NCBI GenBank assembly: GCA_003552785.1
Contig: PUOQ01000064.1
Coordinates: 1-34,625 of the forward strand
Origin: Dehalococcoidia bacterium
Lineage (GTDB): Bacteria; Chloroflexota; Dehalococcoidia; Dehalococcoidales; CSSed11-197
Direction: 5' to 3'
DNA length: 34,625 nucleotides
Shown: positions 22,213 to 30,071 of the stretch, one piece after another
Numbering within the stretch: position 1 is the stretch's first letter
How the letters are laid out: each line of letters starts with the position of its first letter
Notes under the pieces: generated by a model
Seen by the model: the letters and a program-made list of their open reading frames with translations, nothing else
What the model was told of the DNA's origin: nothing
The model's database searches: none
Made by a program: the position numbers and the translations under genes

Positions 22213-24906
22213 ATGCAAAAGAAAGACCAGATTAATTTTCAAGATTTGGTTGAGAATTTAAATGAAATTGTATATGTACTGGATACAAAGGCAAGGATAC
22301 AATATGTTTCCCCCAGTGTTAAAGATATTGCCGGTTACCTTCCTGAAGAAATAACAGGCAAGAGCTTTGTAGATATTGTCCACCCTGAAGACAAAGCCGG
22401 CCGAATAGATAATTTTAAAAAAGCATTGGCAGGCAAAGCTGAGGCTACTGAATACCGCTTTGTAAAAAAGAACGGTGATGCCGCGTGGGTAAGAACCCAG
22501 GCAAAACCGGTTATAAAAAACGGGCGGCTAGTTGGCATACAGGGAACCCTTGTCGATATCACTGAAAAGAAAAAGCTGGAACATGAACTCATTCAGAAGA
22601 CCCGGGAATATGAAAGCATATTTAACAGCGCCCAATCTGCCATTTTTCTGGTTAATGTCATTGATGAAAAAACCTTCCGTTATGTGAGAAGTAATAATGC
22701 CCATCAAGTTGCCACTGGTTTTTCACCGGAAGACCTGAAGGGTAAAACCCCCCGGGAATTAATGGGCGAAAAGCTCGGCGGCGAAATAGCCCAGAAGTAT
22801 CTAAGTTGTGTTTCATCCCGAAAACCGGTGGCCTACGAGGAAACTTTAAGCCTGCCTGCGGGCACCAGAACCTGGATTACAAAACTAACCCCTGTAACAG
22901 GCCAGGATAACCAGGTGGTTTACATTGTAGGGTCCAGCGTAGATATAACCGAGCGCAAGCATGCGGAAGAAGCTCTAAGGGAGAGCGAAGCAAAATACCG
23001 CCGCATCGCTGAGAATATGGCAGACGTGGTGTGGACAGCAGATTTGAATCTTAACATCAATTATGTGAGCCCTTCGGTTGAAAAATTGGTGGGGGAACCT
23101 GCAGGGAAGTATCGAGCAATGACCATGGAGGAGAGGTTTACTACGGATTCACTCAACAGTATTTACAAAGTGCTTGGTGAAGAGCTTGAAAACGAGAAGA
23201 ACCCGAATTGTGACAAGGAAAGAACACGAATGCTGGAACTTGAGCATTACCATGCAGATGGAAGTACGTTTCGGGCTTCCATGCATGTTTCTTTTATCAG
23301 GGATAAAGAGGGAAAACCGGTAGGCATCCAGGGTATAACCAGAGACATAGACGAACTCCATAAGGCCAGACAGGAAATTGCTCGGCAGGCATATGAGTAT
23401 GAAACTGTTTTTCGCGGCACCCAGTCAGCAATGTTTTTGGTAGAAGTTGCCGGGAATGGAGTTTTCCGGTTTCTGAGGAACAATCAGGCTCATCAAGAAG
23501 CTACAGGAATACCCCTTGGGCAGTTGCAGGGAAAAACACCGCAGGAGCTTTTAGGTAATGAGGAAGGCACAGAAATATCTCAAAAATATCAATCTTGTGT
23601 TGACTCTGGAAAATCTGTCTCTTACGAAGAAACACTTGAGTTGCCAGGCGGCACCAAAACCTGGCACACGAAGCTTTCACCTGTTTTTAGTGAAAACAAT
23701 ACGGTTACTTACATAGTTGGTTCAAGTGAAGATATCACCGAGCGCAAGCAATTGGAAGCCGAACAGCAGGAATTAAGGCAAAGGGCTGAAATATCAAGCC
23801 GCCTGGCAGCCGTGGGTGAAATGGCCGCCGGAATCGCCCATGAAATTAACAATCCCTTAACCAGTGTTCTTGGGTTTTCAGAGCTGCTTGCCGAAGAAGA
23901 ACTTCCTCCGGAAACCAGGCAACATGTCAAACACATTGTTGACGGTTCAAAAAGGGTTAAAAGTATTGTGCAGCGCATGCTAACCTTTGCCCGGCAGCAC
24001 AAACCCTTTAAAACCACGACCGGCATTCACGGCCTGATTGATAATACCCTGGATATGCGCAGTTACGTTTTAAAGACTGCAAATATTGAAGTTATCAAAG
24101 AATATGACCCCGGGCTTCCCTGGGTTACTGTTGATCCGGGCCAGATGCAGCAGGTGTTTTTGAATCTGCTAATTAACGCTGAACATGCCATTAAAGAAGC
24201 GGGGAGAGCCAGGGGCATCATCCGCATCAGCACCTGCGCAGACAGCAATAATTTATGCATAAGGTTTAATGATAACGGTACCGGCATGACTGAAGAAACC
24301 AGGGCCAGGATATTTCAACCCTTCTTCACCACCAAGGACCCCGGGGAGGGTACGGGCCTGGGCACATCGCTGGCACATTCCATAATAGTTGACCAAGGTG
24401 GTGCGATAGAAGTTGAAAGCAAACCCGGTGAGGGCTCTACTTTCATAATCAGGCTGCCGCTAAAACAAGAGGAACCGGCAAGAAAGCTGGGCCAGGCTGA
24501 AGCAGCACCTGCGCCTGAACCGGCAACAACGGGCGGTAATATTCTTGTAGTCGATGATGAACCATCAATAAGAGCACTGATAAAACGAACTCTCATTTCT
24601 GATGGCCATACCGTCACAGAAGCAGAAAGCGCTGATAGCGCCCTTGAACAGATTAAGAAAAACGACTTTGATGTAATACTTATGGATATACGCATGCCCG
24701 GTGTTAGCGGCAAAGAATTATACGAAATACTCGTTACACATAAACCCCATATCTCAAAGCAAATAATCTTTATAACCGGGGACGCTTCAGATGCTGATAC
24801 ACAAAACTTCTTGAAAAAAGAAAAACCTCATTATATAACCAAGCCTTTTGACAGAGCTGAAATCATTGGTAGGGTAAATAAGATTATTGCAAGTTCACCT
24901 CTGTAG
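22213..24906 (+). CDS. hybrid sensor histidine kinase with four PAS domains
   Basis: An 897-aa soluble hybrid kinase with no transmembrane helix. Domain order by visible motifs: PAS1 (about 12-118), PAS2 (132-249), PAS3 (262-380), PAS4 (393-510), HisKA with phosphoacceptor His543 in GIAHEINNPLT, HATPase (NLLINAEHAIKEAG at about 651; DNGTGM at 687; GEGTGLGTSLAHSII near 711), then a C-terminal receiver (VVDDEPSIR at about 779, acceptor Asp825 in ILMDIRMPG, Lys877 in YITKPF). PAS2 and PAS4 are near duplicates (AHQ.ATG, GKTP.EL(M/L)G, YIVGSS.DITERK). It could sense redox, oxygen or a ligand through PAS and pass phosphate internally. No partner regulator lies beside it. Being just after the haem operon raises the possibility of a haem-bound PAS, but no haem-ligand motif is obvious. 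Confidence 0.93.
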   Translation: MQKKDQINFQDLVENLNEIVYVLDTKARIQYVSPSVKDIAGYLPEEITGKSFVDIVHPEDKAGRIDNFKKALAGKAEATEYRFVKKNGDAAWVRTQAKPVIKNGRLVGIQGTLVDITEKKKLEHELIQKTREYESIFNSAQSAIFLVNVIDEKTFRYVRSNNAHQVATGFSPEDLKGKTPRELMGEKLGGEIAQKYLSCVSSRKPVAYEETLSLPAGTRTWITKLTPVTGQDNQVVYIVGSSVDITERKHAEEALRESEAKYRRIAENMADVVWTADLNLNINYVSPSVEKLVGEPAGKYRAMTMEERFTTDSLNSIYKVLGEELENEKNPNCDKERTRMLELEHYHADGSTFRASMHVSFIRDKEGKPVGIQGITRDIDELHKARQEIARQAYEYETVFRGTQSAMFLVEVAGNGVFRFLRNNQAHQEATGIPLGQLQGKTPQELLGNEEGTEISQKYQSCVDSGKSVSYEETLELPGGTKTWHTKLSPVFSENNTVTYIVGSSEDITERKQLEAEQQELRQRAEISSRLAAVGEMAAGIAHEINNPLTSVLGFSELLAEEELPPETRQHVKHIVDGSKRVKSIVQRMLTFARQHKPFKTTTGIHGLIDNTLDMRSYVLKTANIEVIKEYDPGLPWVTVDPGQMQQVFLNLLINAEHAIKEAGRARGIIRISTCADSNNLCIRFNDNGTGMTEETRARIFQPFFTTKDPGEGTGLGTSLAHSIIVDQGGAIEVESKPGEGSTFIIRLPLKQEEPARKLGQAEAAPAPEPATTGGNILVVDDEPSIRALIKRTLISDGHTVTEAESADSALEQIKKNDFDVILMDIRMPGVSGKELYEILVTHKPHISKQIIFITGDASDADTQNFLKKEKPHYITKPFDRAEIIGRVNKIIASSPL

Positions 24907-25196
24907 TTTTTTGCATTTGAGAAAGAGCATTACCAATTGCCAGTTAATTTGATATCCAGCTTTATTTATGATTGCAACCTTGATTATTGACATGTGCAAA
25001 GTGGTGCTCGGTACTCATATTTTAATAAACAATAAACAAGATTCTGAGGTTTTTCTGAGGGATTTTAGAAATATAAGCTTTAGTTGTAAATTTTAGCTTA
25101 AGAGTTAACAGAAGCAGGGCAAGCGGTATTAAATACAACTCTCGACTGATTTTCAGCAAATCTGGCAGGAGGCAATATGTGATATAATTCCCAGCT
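24907..25196 (+). promoter_or_regulatory. intergenic region with extended -10 promoter for the SDR gene
   Basis: This 290-bp gap is AT-rich and holds no gene. Near its end an extended -10, TGATATAAT (TG at 25180-25181, TATAAT 25183-25188), lies only 8 bp before the ATG at 25197. Transcription would begin at about 25195-25196, giving a leaderless or nearly leaderless mRNA. The in-frame stop TAA at 25185-25187 rules out an earlier start. An AGGAGG at 25168-25173 is too far upstream to serve this ATG and would lie outside the transcript. Confidence 0.6.
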
Positions 25197-26207
25197 ATGA
25201 CTGTGGCGGTGACCGGTGCATCCGGACATATTGGAGCCAGCCTGGTTAGAGATCTGCTGTCGCAGGGCAGGCGGGTTCGTGTACTGGTGCATACAGACCG
25301 GAGGGCTCTGGAAGGCCTTGATGTTGAAGTTGTATCAGGTGACATATGTGACCTGGACTATCTTAAAGCCAGCTTCTCTAATATCGAAACAGTCTACCAT
25401 CTGGCAGCAGTAGTATCCATCTACGGCAACAAATGGCCTTTATTTGAAAACGTGAATGTTGAGGGCACCAGGAATGTGGTGCAGGCATGTCTGGACTGCG
25501 GTGTAAAGAGACTTGTCCATTTCAGCTCAATTCATGCTATTTCCCAGCAACCTCTTGACATGCCTGTCGATGAAACAAGCCCTCTGGTGCCATGCAGGCG
25601 TTACATGCCTTATGACAGCTCCAAGGCCGAATCTGAAAAAGAAATATACAAGGGCATTCAGCAGGGGTTGGACAGCGTCATTCTCAGCCCGACTGGAGTA
25701 CTGGGCCCGTATGACTTTAAGCCTTCCCTTACCGGAGAAGTGCTCCTGAAGATGGCACGGGGCACCCTTCCCGGCCTGGTGAATGGTGGCTTCGACTGGG
25801 TTGATGTCCGTGACATAACCCGGGCGGCAGTTCGGGCAGAACAGACAGCACCTGCCGGCGTCAGATACATCCTTTCAGGGCACTGGGCATCCGTTAAAGA
25901 GCTGGCAATGCTGGTTGAAGAAATAACCGGAACTCCGGCTCCCGGTCGGGTTTACCCCCTGTGGCTGGCAGCCCTTGCAGCCCCTGCTATCACTTTCCTT
26001 GACCGCATTTCAGGCAGGAGGCCTCTTTATACCAGTGCTTCACTCAAGGCACTTCACTCCAACTGCCATATCAGCCATGACAAGGCCAGCCGGGAATTGG
26101 GCTTTAGCCCCCGTCCTTTGAAGGAAACCGTAGCAGACTCCCTGTTGTGGTTTAAACAAAACGGCTGGTTGAATAGCACCCAAAAAAAGATAAAGGCTGA
26201 ATCATGA
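25197..26207 (+). CDS. NAD(P)-dependent SDR, 3-beta-HSD / dihydroflavonol-reductase-like
   Basis: A 336-aa extended short-chain dehydrogenase. The N-terminus VAVTGASGHIGASLVRDLL is the TGxxGxxG dinucleotide-binding motif, VYHLAAVVSIYG matches the 'HxAA.(V/I)' strand, and the catalytic pair is YDSSK (Tyr and Lys four residues apart) preceded by the Ser of FSSIHA. It resembles 3-beta-hydroxysteroid dehydrogenase/isomerase, DFR and HpnA-type enzymes, so the substrate may be a sterol-, hopanoid- or sugar-linked alcohol. It overlaps the next gene by 4 bp (ATGA), suggesting a joint pathway with the 5-alpha-reductase-like protein. The exact activity is unknown. Confidence 0.87.
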   Translation: MTVAVTGASGHIGASLVRDLLSQGRRVRVLVHTDRRALEGLDVEVVSGDICDLDYLKASFSNIETVYHLAAVVSIYGNKWPLFENVNVEGTRNVVQACLDCGVKRLVHFSSIHAISQQPLDMPVDETSPLVPCRRYMPYDSSKAESEKEIYKGIQQGLDSVILSPTGVLGPYDFKPSLTGEVLLKMARGTLPGLVNGGFDWVDVRDITRAAVRAEQTAPAGVRYILSGHWASVKELAMLVEEITGTPAPGRVYPLWLAALAAPAITFLDRISGRRPLYTSASLKALHSNCHISHDKASRELGFSPRPLKETVADSLLWFKQNGWLNSTQKKIKAES

Positions 26208-26965
26208 CAGAACAGGTTATTTTTAATTACCTTTTAGTCGCCTGGTTTCTACTGGCAGGCACGGTATTTATACTATTGTTCTTCATTTCTGCTCCATATG
26301 GCCGCCACCTGCGCAAAGGATGGGGCTTGAATATAAACCCAAAAACTGGCTGGGTGGTGATGGAAGCGCCTGCAGTGCTGGTTTTTGCCGCCTGCTTTAT
26401 ATTTGGCAGCGCGCCGTATTCGTTTGCTGTGCTGGCTTTCTTTTTCATGTGGCAGGCCCACTATGTACACAGGGCTTTTGTGTATCCTTTAGAAATTGGC
26501 AGATCAAGCAGGAGAATGCCTCTTCTCATCGTGGGCTTTGGTTTTACTTTCAGTGTTATAAATGCCTATCTAAACGGGCGGTACCTGTTTACTTTTTCAG
26601 GTGGTTATGCTTCTGATTGGCTTGGTGACCCGCGGTTTGTGGTTGGAGTTATTCTCTTTGGCCTGGGTTATATAATAAACAGACGTTCTGACGGTATTTT
26701 ATTAAACATGAGAAAGAACGGCATTTCAGGTTATTCCATCCCGGAAGGGGGGCTTTATCGCTGGGTTTCCTGCCCAAACTACCTGGGCGAGGTGATAATA
26801 TGGACGGGGTGGGCGGTTGCCACCTGGTCTTTACCCGGGCTGGCGTTTGCTTTATGGACGATAGCCAACCTGGTTCCCAGGGCAAGGGCGCACCATGCGT
26901 GGTACAGGAAAAACATGCCTGATTATCCACCGGAGCGCAAGGCGCTTCTTCCCCGGTTATGGTAG
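26204..26965 (+). CDS. steroid 5-alpha-reductase-like membrane protein
   Basis: A 253-aa integral membrane protein of about seven helices, in the steroid 5-alpha-reductase / DUF1295 / isoprenylcysteine methyltransferase superfamily. Its features point to the reductase branch. MEAPAV (Glu54) fits the conserved Glu of human SRD5A2, and HYVHRAFVYP (Tyr87, His89, Arg90) fits the HY.HR..(V/I)Y motif around its catalytic Tyr. SCPNYLGE (189-196) and PRARAHHAWYRKNMPDYPPERKALLP match the NADPH-binding C-terminus. Such enzymes reduce C=C bonds conjugated to a ketone, or enoyl-CoA or polyprenol. The adjacent SDR makes steroid- or terpenoid-type redox chemistry plausible, but this is inference. Overlaps the SDR gene by 4 bp. 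Confidence 0.8.
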   Translation: MTEQVIFNYLLVAWFLLAGTVFILLFFISAPYGRHLRKGWGLNINPKTGWVVMEAPAVLVFAACFIFGSAPYSFAVLAFFFMWQAHYVHRAFVYPLEIGRSSRRMPLLIVGFGFTFSVINAYLNGRYLFTFSGGYASDWLGDPRFVVGVILFGLGYIINRRSDGILLNMRKNGISGYSIPEGGLYRWVSCPNYLGEVIIWTGWAVATWSLPGLAFALWTIANLVPRARAHHAWYRKNMPDYPPERKALLPRLW

Positions 26966-27035
26966 CCTGAAAAAAGCAAGCTTTGGCAACTCTAAAGCGG
27001 AACACATTATTGGAAAATCAGGGGGGGCTGGATTA

Positions 27036-28016
27036 ATGAAGCTCTGGAAGCCGGAAGTTTATCAGGGGCGGCGAAAAATGCGGGCGTATTTTGAAGGCTG
27101 GTATTATAAAATGGTGGATGGCAGGGGCCGGAATGTCGTTGCCATCATACCGGGAGTTTCATTTGAGAAAGACGGTTCAGCGCACGCTTTCATACAGGTT
27201 GCCGGTTCCGGCACCGGGCCGGCATTATATTTCAAGTACCCTTTAGAAGCCTTCCGTTATTCAGAAAAGATTCTCGATGTAACAATTGGAGGCTCTACCT
27301 TTAAAAGAGAAGGGCTGGATATAAATGCTTGCAGTGATATAAACCAGATTACCGGAAGCCTGAAATTCTCCGGTTTGAGCCCCTGGCCTGTTAAACCAGG
27401 CAGCCCCGGGGCTATGGGCTGGTATGCTTTTGTACCTTTTATGCAGTGTTATCACGGTGTAGTGAGCATGGACCACGAGATTTATGGCAGTATCAGCATA
27501 AACGGCAAAAGTATAAATATGGACGGTGGCCGCGGGTATATAGAAAAAGACTGGGGCAAATCTTTTCCCAGGTACCATATATGGATGCAAACCAATCACT
27601 TCGATGTCGGCGGTGCGTCACTTATGTGCTCAATAGCCAATATACCCTGGATGAAAAGGCACTTTGACGGGTTTATAGCCGGATTTTTACTAAACGGCAG
27701 CTTGCACCGTTTTGCAACCTATACCGGGGCAAGGCTGGCCGAGCTGGAGATAAAGGCGGATTCTGTTTCTATTGCCATAGAAGCAAGAAATCACATACTG
27801 GAAATACACACCCCGAGACAAGGAGGCATAGAGCTGGCTGCGCCTGCATCTGGAGAGATGATTGGCAAGCTTCGAGAAAGCCTCAAAGCCGTTATTGATG
27901 TAAAACTTTTCGCAAATAATTCAAGTGGCAAGGTGCTGTTGTTTGAAGGAACTGGCAGTAACGCTGGCCTTGAGATTGCGGGTAATATAGAACAAATGAA
28001 AAATATCACGCGTTAG
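27036..28016 (+). CDS. tocopherol-cyclase-like protein
   Basis: A 326-aa protein of the tocopherol cyclase family (plant VTE1, cyanobacterial SLR1737). The N-terminus KMRAYFEGWYYKMV matches the typical 'YFEGWYFK' start. Later, GGRGYIEKDWGKSFPRYHIWMQ (residues near 167-188) resembles the conserved 'YxEKdWG..FP..w.W.Q'. The fold is a lipocalin-like double barrel. In plants the enzyme closes the chromanol ring of tocopherols, but bacterial members outside photosynthetic groups have unknown roles, perhaps binding or modifying a lipid. ATG 27036, with a G-rich upstream run, gives the family N-terminus; the frame is open 47 codons further to 26895 over the end of the preceding gene. It starts 70 bp after that gene, in the same operon. 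Confidence 0.82.
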   Translation: MKLWKPEVYQGRRKMRAYFEGWYYKMVDGRGRNVVAIIPGVSFEKDGSAHAFIQVAGSGTGPALYFKYPLEAFRYSEKILDVTIGGSTFKREGLDINACSDINQITGSLKFSGLSPWPVKPGSPGAMGWYAFVPFMQCYHGVVSMDHEIYGSISINGKSINMDGGRGYIEKDWGKSFPRYHIWMQTNHFDVGGASLMCSIANIPWMKRHFDGFIAGFLLNGSLHRFATYTGARLAELEIKADSVSIAIEARNHILEIHTPRQGGIELAAPASGEMIGKLRESLKAVIDVKLFANNSSGKVLLFEGTGSNAGLEIAGNIEQMKNITR

Positions 28017-28048
28017 GTGGTGGGCCCGGCAAGGAGCAATGTCCGGCA

Positions 28049-28084
28049 AAATACGGCAAGCATAAAAACGTTCTTGCCGTATTT
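28049..28084 (+). terminator. intrinsic terminator after the tocopherol-cyclase-like gene
   Basis: A perfect 12-bp stem, AAATACGGCAAG (28049-28060) with CTTGCCGTATTT (28073-28084), has a 12-nt loop. The 3' side runs into ATTTATTATA, a T-rich though interrupted tail. It lies 33 bp after the stop at 28016 and before the promoter of the next gene, so it probably ends the SDR operon. A shorter G+C-rich hairpin AGGCCC/GGGCCT follows at 28092-28115. Confidence 0.65.
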
Positions 28085-28134
28085 ATTATACAGGCCCGCT
28101 TTTTTTGCAGGGCCTTGGTAATATTTATAATTCA

Positions 28135-28189
28135 TTGACTCAAACGCCTCTGCATGATATCCTAATAATACGGTATACAATTACCGTAT
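28135..28189 (+). promoter_or_regulatory. promoter and palindromic operator of the asparagine synthetase gene
   Basis: TTGACT (-35, 28135-28140) and TATCCT (-10, 28158-28163), 17 bp apart, form a promoter with an extended -10 (TG at 28155-28156). Just downstream lies the perfect inverted repeat ATACGGTA-N6-TACCGTAT (28168-28189), which would cover the transcription start. The arrangement is that of a repressor-controlled promoter; the regulator is not in the window. Confidence 0.62.
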
Positions 28190-28267
28190 ATTAAGCCTTG
28201 ATGTTTTTCGGAGAAAGGAATTGTTGCCGGAAGCATCAAAAATTTTAGCTTAAGGATGTGATTTTTT

Positions 28268-29875
28268 GTGTGTGGTATAAGTGGATGTTTTGGAAAGAGA
28301 GACGAGGTAACAATAAACAAAATGCTGGATGCGCTTACCAAGCGTGGCCCGGATGACAGGGGTGTCTACGCTTATGGCGATATGGTGCTTGGCCATACCC
28401 GGCTTTCGATTGTGGACGTTAAAAAAGGCCACCAGCCGATTCTGGCGAAAGCTGGCCGAGCAGGGGTCATCTGCAACGGTGAAATTTACAATTTCATGTC
28501 GCTTCGCAACCAAATTGGGCCGGGGGCCTCTTTTAAGACGGGTTCAGACTCCGAAGTAGTTCTGCATATGTATTTGAAGGAAGGACCCGATTTTGTAAAG
28601 AAATTGGATGGCATGTTTGCCTTTGTTGTATTTGATGGGGATGATTTCATGCTGGCGCGAGACCCTGTGGGCATAAAACCCCTTTATTATGGTTATTCCA
28701 AAGGGGCTATGTATGTAAGCTCCGAACTGGGCGCGATGAGCCTTGCGGATGTCAGTGAGGTGTACGAATTCCCAGCTGGCCACTATTATACGCCGAAAGA
28801 AGGTTTCAAGCGCTATTATTCGACTCCTCCGGTTCATGACTTTATCCTTACAGAGGTAGAGGAAGCCAGCAGCCTTATACGCCAAACCTTTAAAGCAGCA
28901 GTAAAGAAACGTTTACTTGCTGACAAAGAAATTGCAGTAGGTTCATTTTGTTCTGGCGGACTTGACTCAAGCCTGGTCGCTGCCATAGCAGCAGAAGAAA
29001 TTCCGCACCTGCATACCTTTGCCGTGGGCATGAAGGACAAAGACGGCAATGAGAGTGACGACCTGCCGGCTTCGCGTGTGGCTGCCCGGCATATTGGGTC
29101 GACTCACCACGAACTGATATTTTCCGAGGATGATTATTACCGGGCCCTGCCCGGGGTTATCCGCAAGCTGGAAAGTTACGACCCTTCTCTGGTCAGGTGT
29201 GCTGTTCCCTGTTATTTCACCTGCAAACTTGCCAGTCCGTATGTTACTGTAGTGCTTACCGGTGAGGGAGCCGACGAACTGTTTGCGGGTTACCATTATA
29301 TGAAGCATTTGCCGCCGGATAAAATAAATGCCGAAGGACGGCGCCTGATCGGGAATCTACACAACATAAACCTGCAGCGGGCAGACAGGATGGGCATGCA
29401 CTTTGGTCTTGAGTTGAGAGTGCCCTTTTTGGATTTATCCATGATAGATCTGGCCATGAAAATACCTGCCCGGCTTAAAATACGCGAGTTCAACCATGCC
29501 GGTGAGAGCATCGAGAAATGGATTTTGAGAAAGGCTTTCAGTGGCACCGGATTGCTCCCTGAAGACATTTTGTGGCGCTACAAGGTGCAGTACACACAGG
29601 GCACCGGTTGTGAAAGCCTGGGGGAGAAGCTTGCCGAAGACGAAATCAGCGACGATGAGCATGAGAGACTTAAAGCCGAAAACCCCGGTGCCTTTTTAAA
29701 CACTAAAGAAGCTGCCTACTATTTTAAGATATTTAAAAAGTACCACCCGCAGGAATCAGTCTTAAAATCAATCGGTATCTGGAAGGGGTTTAATTTCGCC
29801 GAAGAGAGGGAACCGGTTAGCGGAACGTTTGGGGATGAGCTGGTGCATGACTACCGGGGCATTGCCAGCGGTTAG
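28268..29875 (+). CDS. asnB: asparagine synthetase, glutamine-hydrolysing (AsnB family)
   Basis: A 535-aa two-domain enzyme. The N-terminal class-II glutamine amidotransferase domain starts MCGISGCFGKRD; the GTG at 28268 is chosen because Met removal exposes the catalytic Cys, GTG TGT. It has ALTKRGPDDRG, HTRLSIVD and ICNGEIYNF. The C-terminal synthetase domain has the PP-loop SFCSGGLDSSLVAA and GEGADELFAGYHY. These are canonical, so asparagine from aspartate, glutamine and ATP is the default assignment; members of this family can also amidate other carboxylates. It is preceded by a strongly regulated promoter and lies next to lipid-type genes, so a specialised substrate is possible. A weak AAGGATG ribosome site lies about 11 nt upstream. 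Confidence 0.9.
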   Translation: MCGISGCFGKRDEVTINKMLDALTKRGPDDRGVYAYGDMVLGHTRLSIVDVKKGHQPILAKAGRAGVICNGEIYNFMSLRNQIGPGASFKTGSDSEVVLHMYLKEGPDFVKKLDGMFAFVVFDGDDFMLARDPVGIKPLYYGYSKGAMYVSSELGAMSLADVSEVYEFPAGHYYTPKEGFKRYYSTPPVHDFILTEVEEASSLIRQTFKAAVKKRLLADKEIAVGSFCSGGLDSSLVAAIAAEEIPHLHTFAVGMKDKDGNESDDLPASRVAARHIGSTHHELIFSEDDYYRALPGVIRKLESYDPSLVRCAVPCYFTCKLASPYVTVVLTGEGADELFAGYHYMKHLPPDKINAEGRRLIGNLHNINLQRADRMGMHFGLELRVPFLDLSMIDLAMKIPARLKIREFNHAGESIEKWILRKAFSGTGLLPEDILWRYKVQYTQGTGCESLGEKLAEDEISDDEHERLKAENPGAFLNTKEAAYYFKIFKKYHPQESVLKSIGIWKGFNFAEEREPVSGTFGDELVHDYRGIASG

Positions 29876-30071
29876 CGGAATTATTGAAACTTCTGACTTT
29901 TTAAAACCTCCTGGCTTTAGGTTACAATTAACCCGGAGGAAATCTCCGCGCCAAAGATTCTATAATAACCATACAGGAATTTTTGCGTTATACTAACGGC
30001 GGAATTGTGACCTGTAGAATGCAGCCTTTATTTGCCGATAATTAAGAACCAGGAGTAACCAGCCTTAACGC
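29876..30071. promoter_or_regulatory. intergenic region between asnB and the protease gene
   Basis: This 196-bp gap holds no gene. It contains CGGAG-N5-CTCCG (29933-29949), a short stem without a T-run, and two loose promoter-like words: TATAAT at 29961-29966 and TATACT at about 29989. None has a good -35 partner. A candidate AGGAG lies about 16 nt before the ATG at 30072. Confidence 0.25.

Noticed and set aside
24315..24713. 132-aa minus-strand open frame
   Set aside because: Antisense to the kinase's ATPase and receiver domains, with a serine/proline-rich low-complexity product typical of a shadow frame.
26204..26965. Isoprenylcysteine carboxyl methyltransferase
   Set aside because: The superfamily overlaps, but the Glu54, HY.HR and PDYPPERKALLP features fit the steroid 5-alpha-reductase branch better; phylogeny would settle it.
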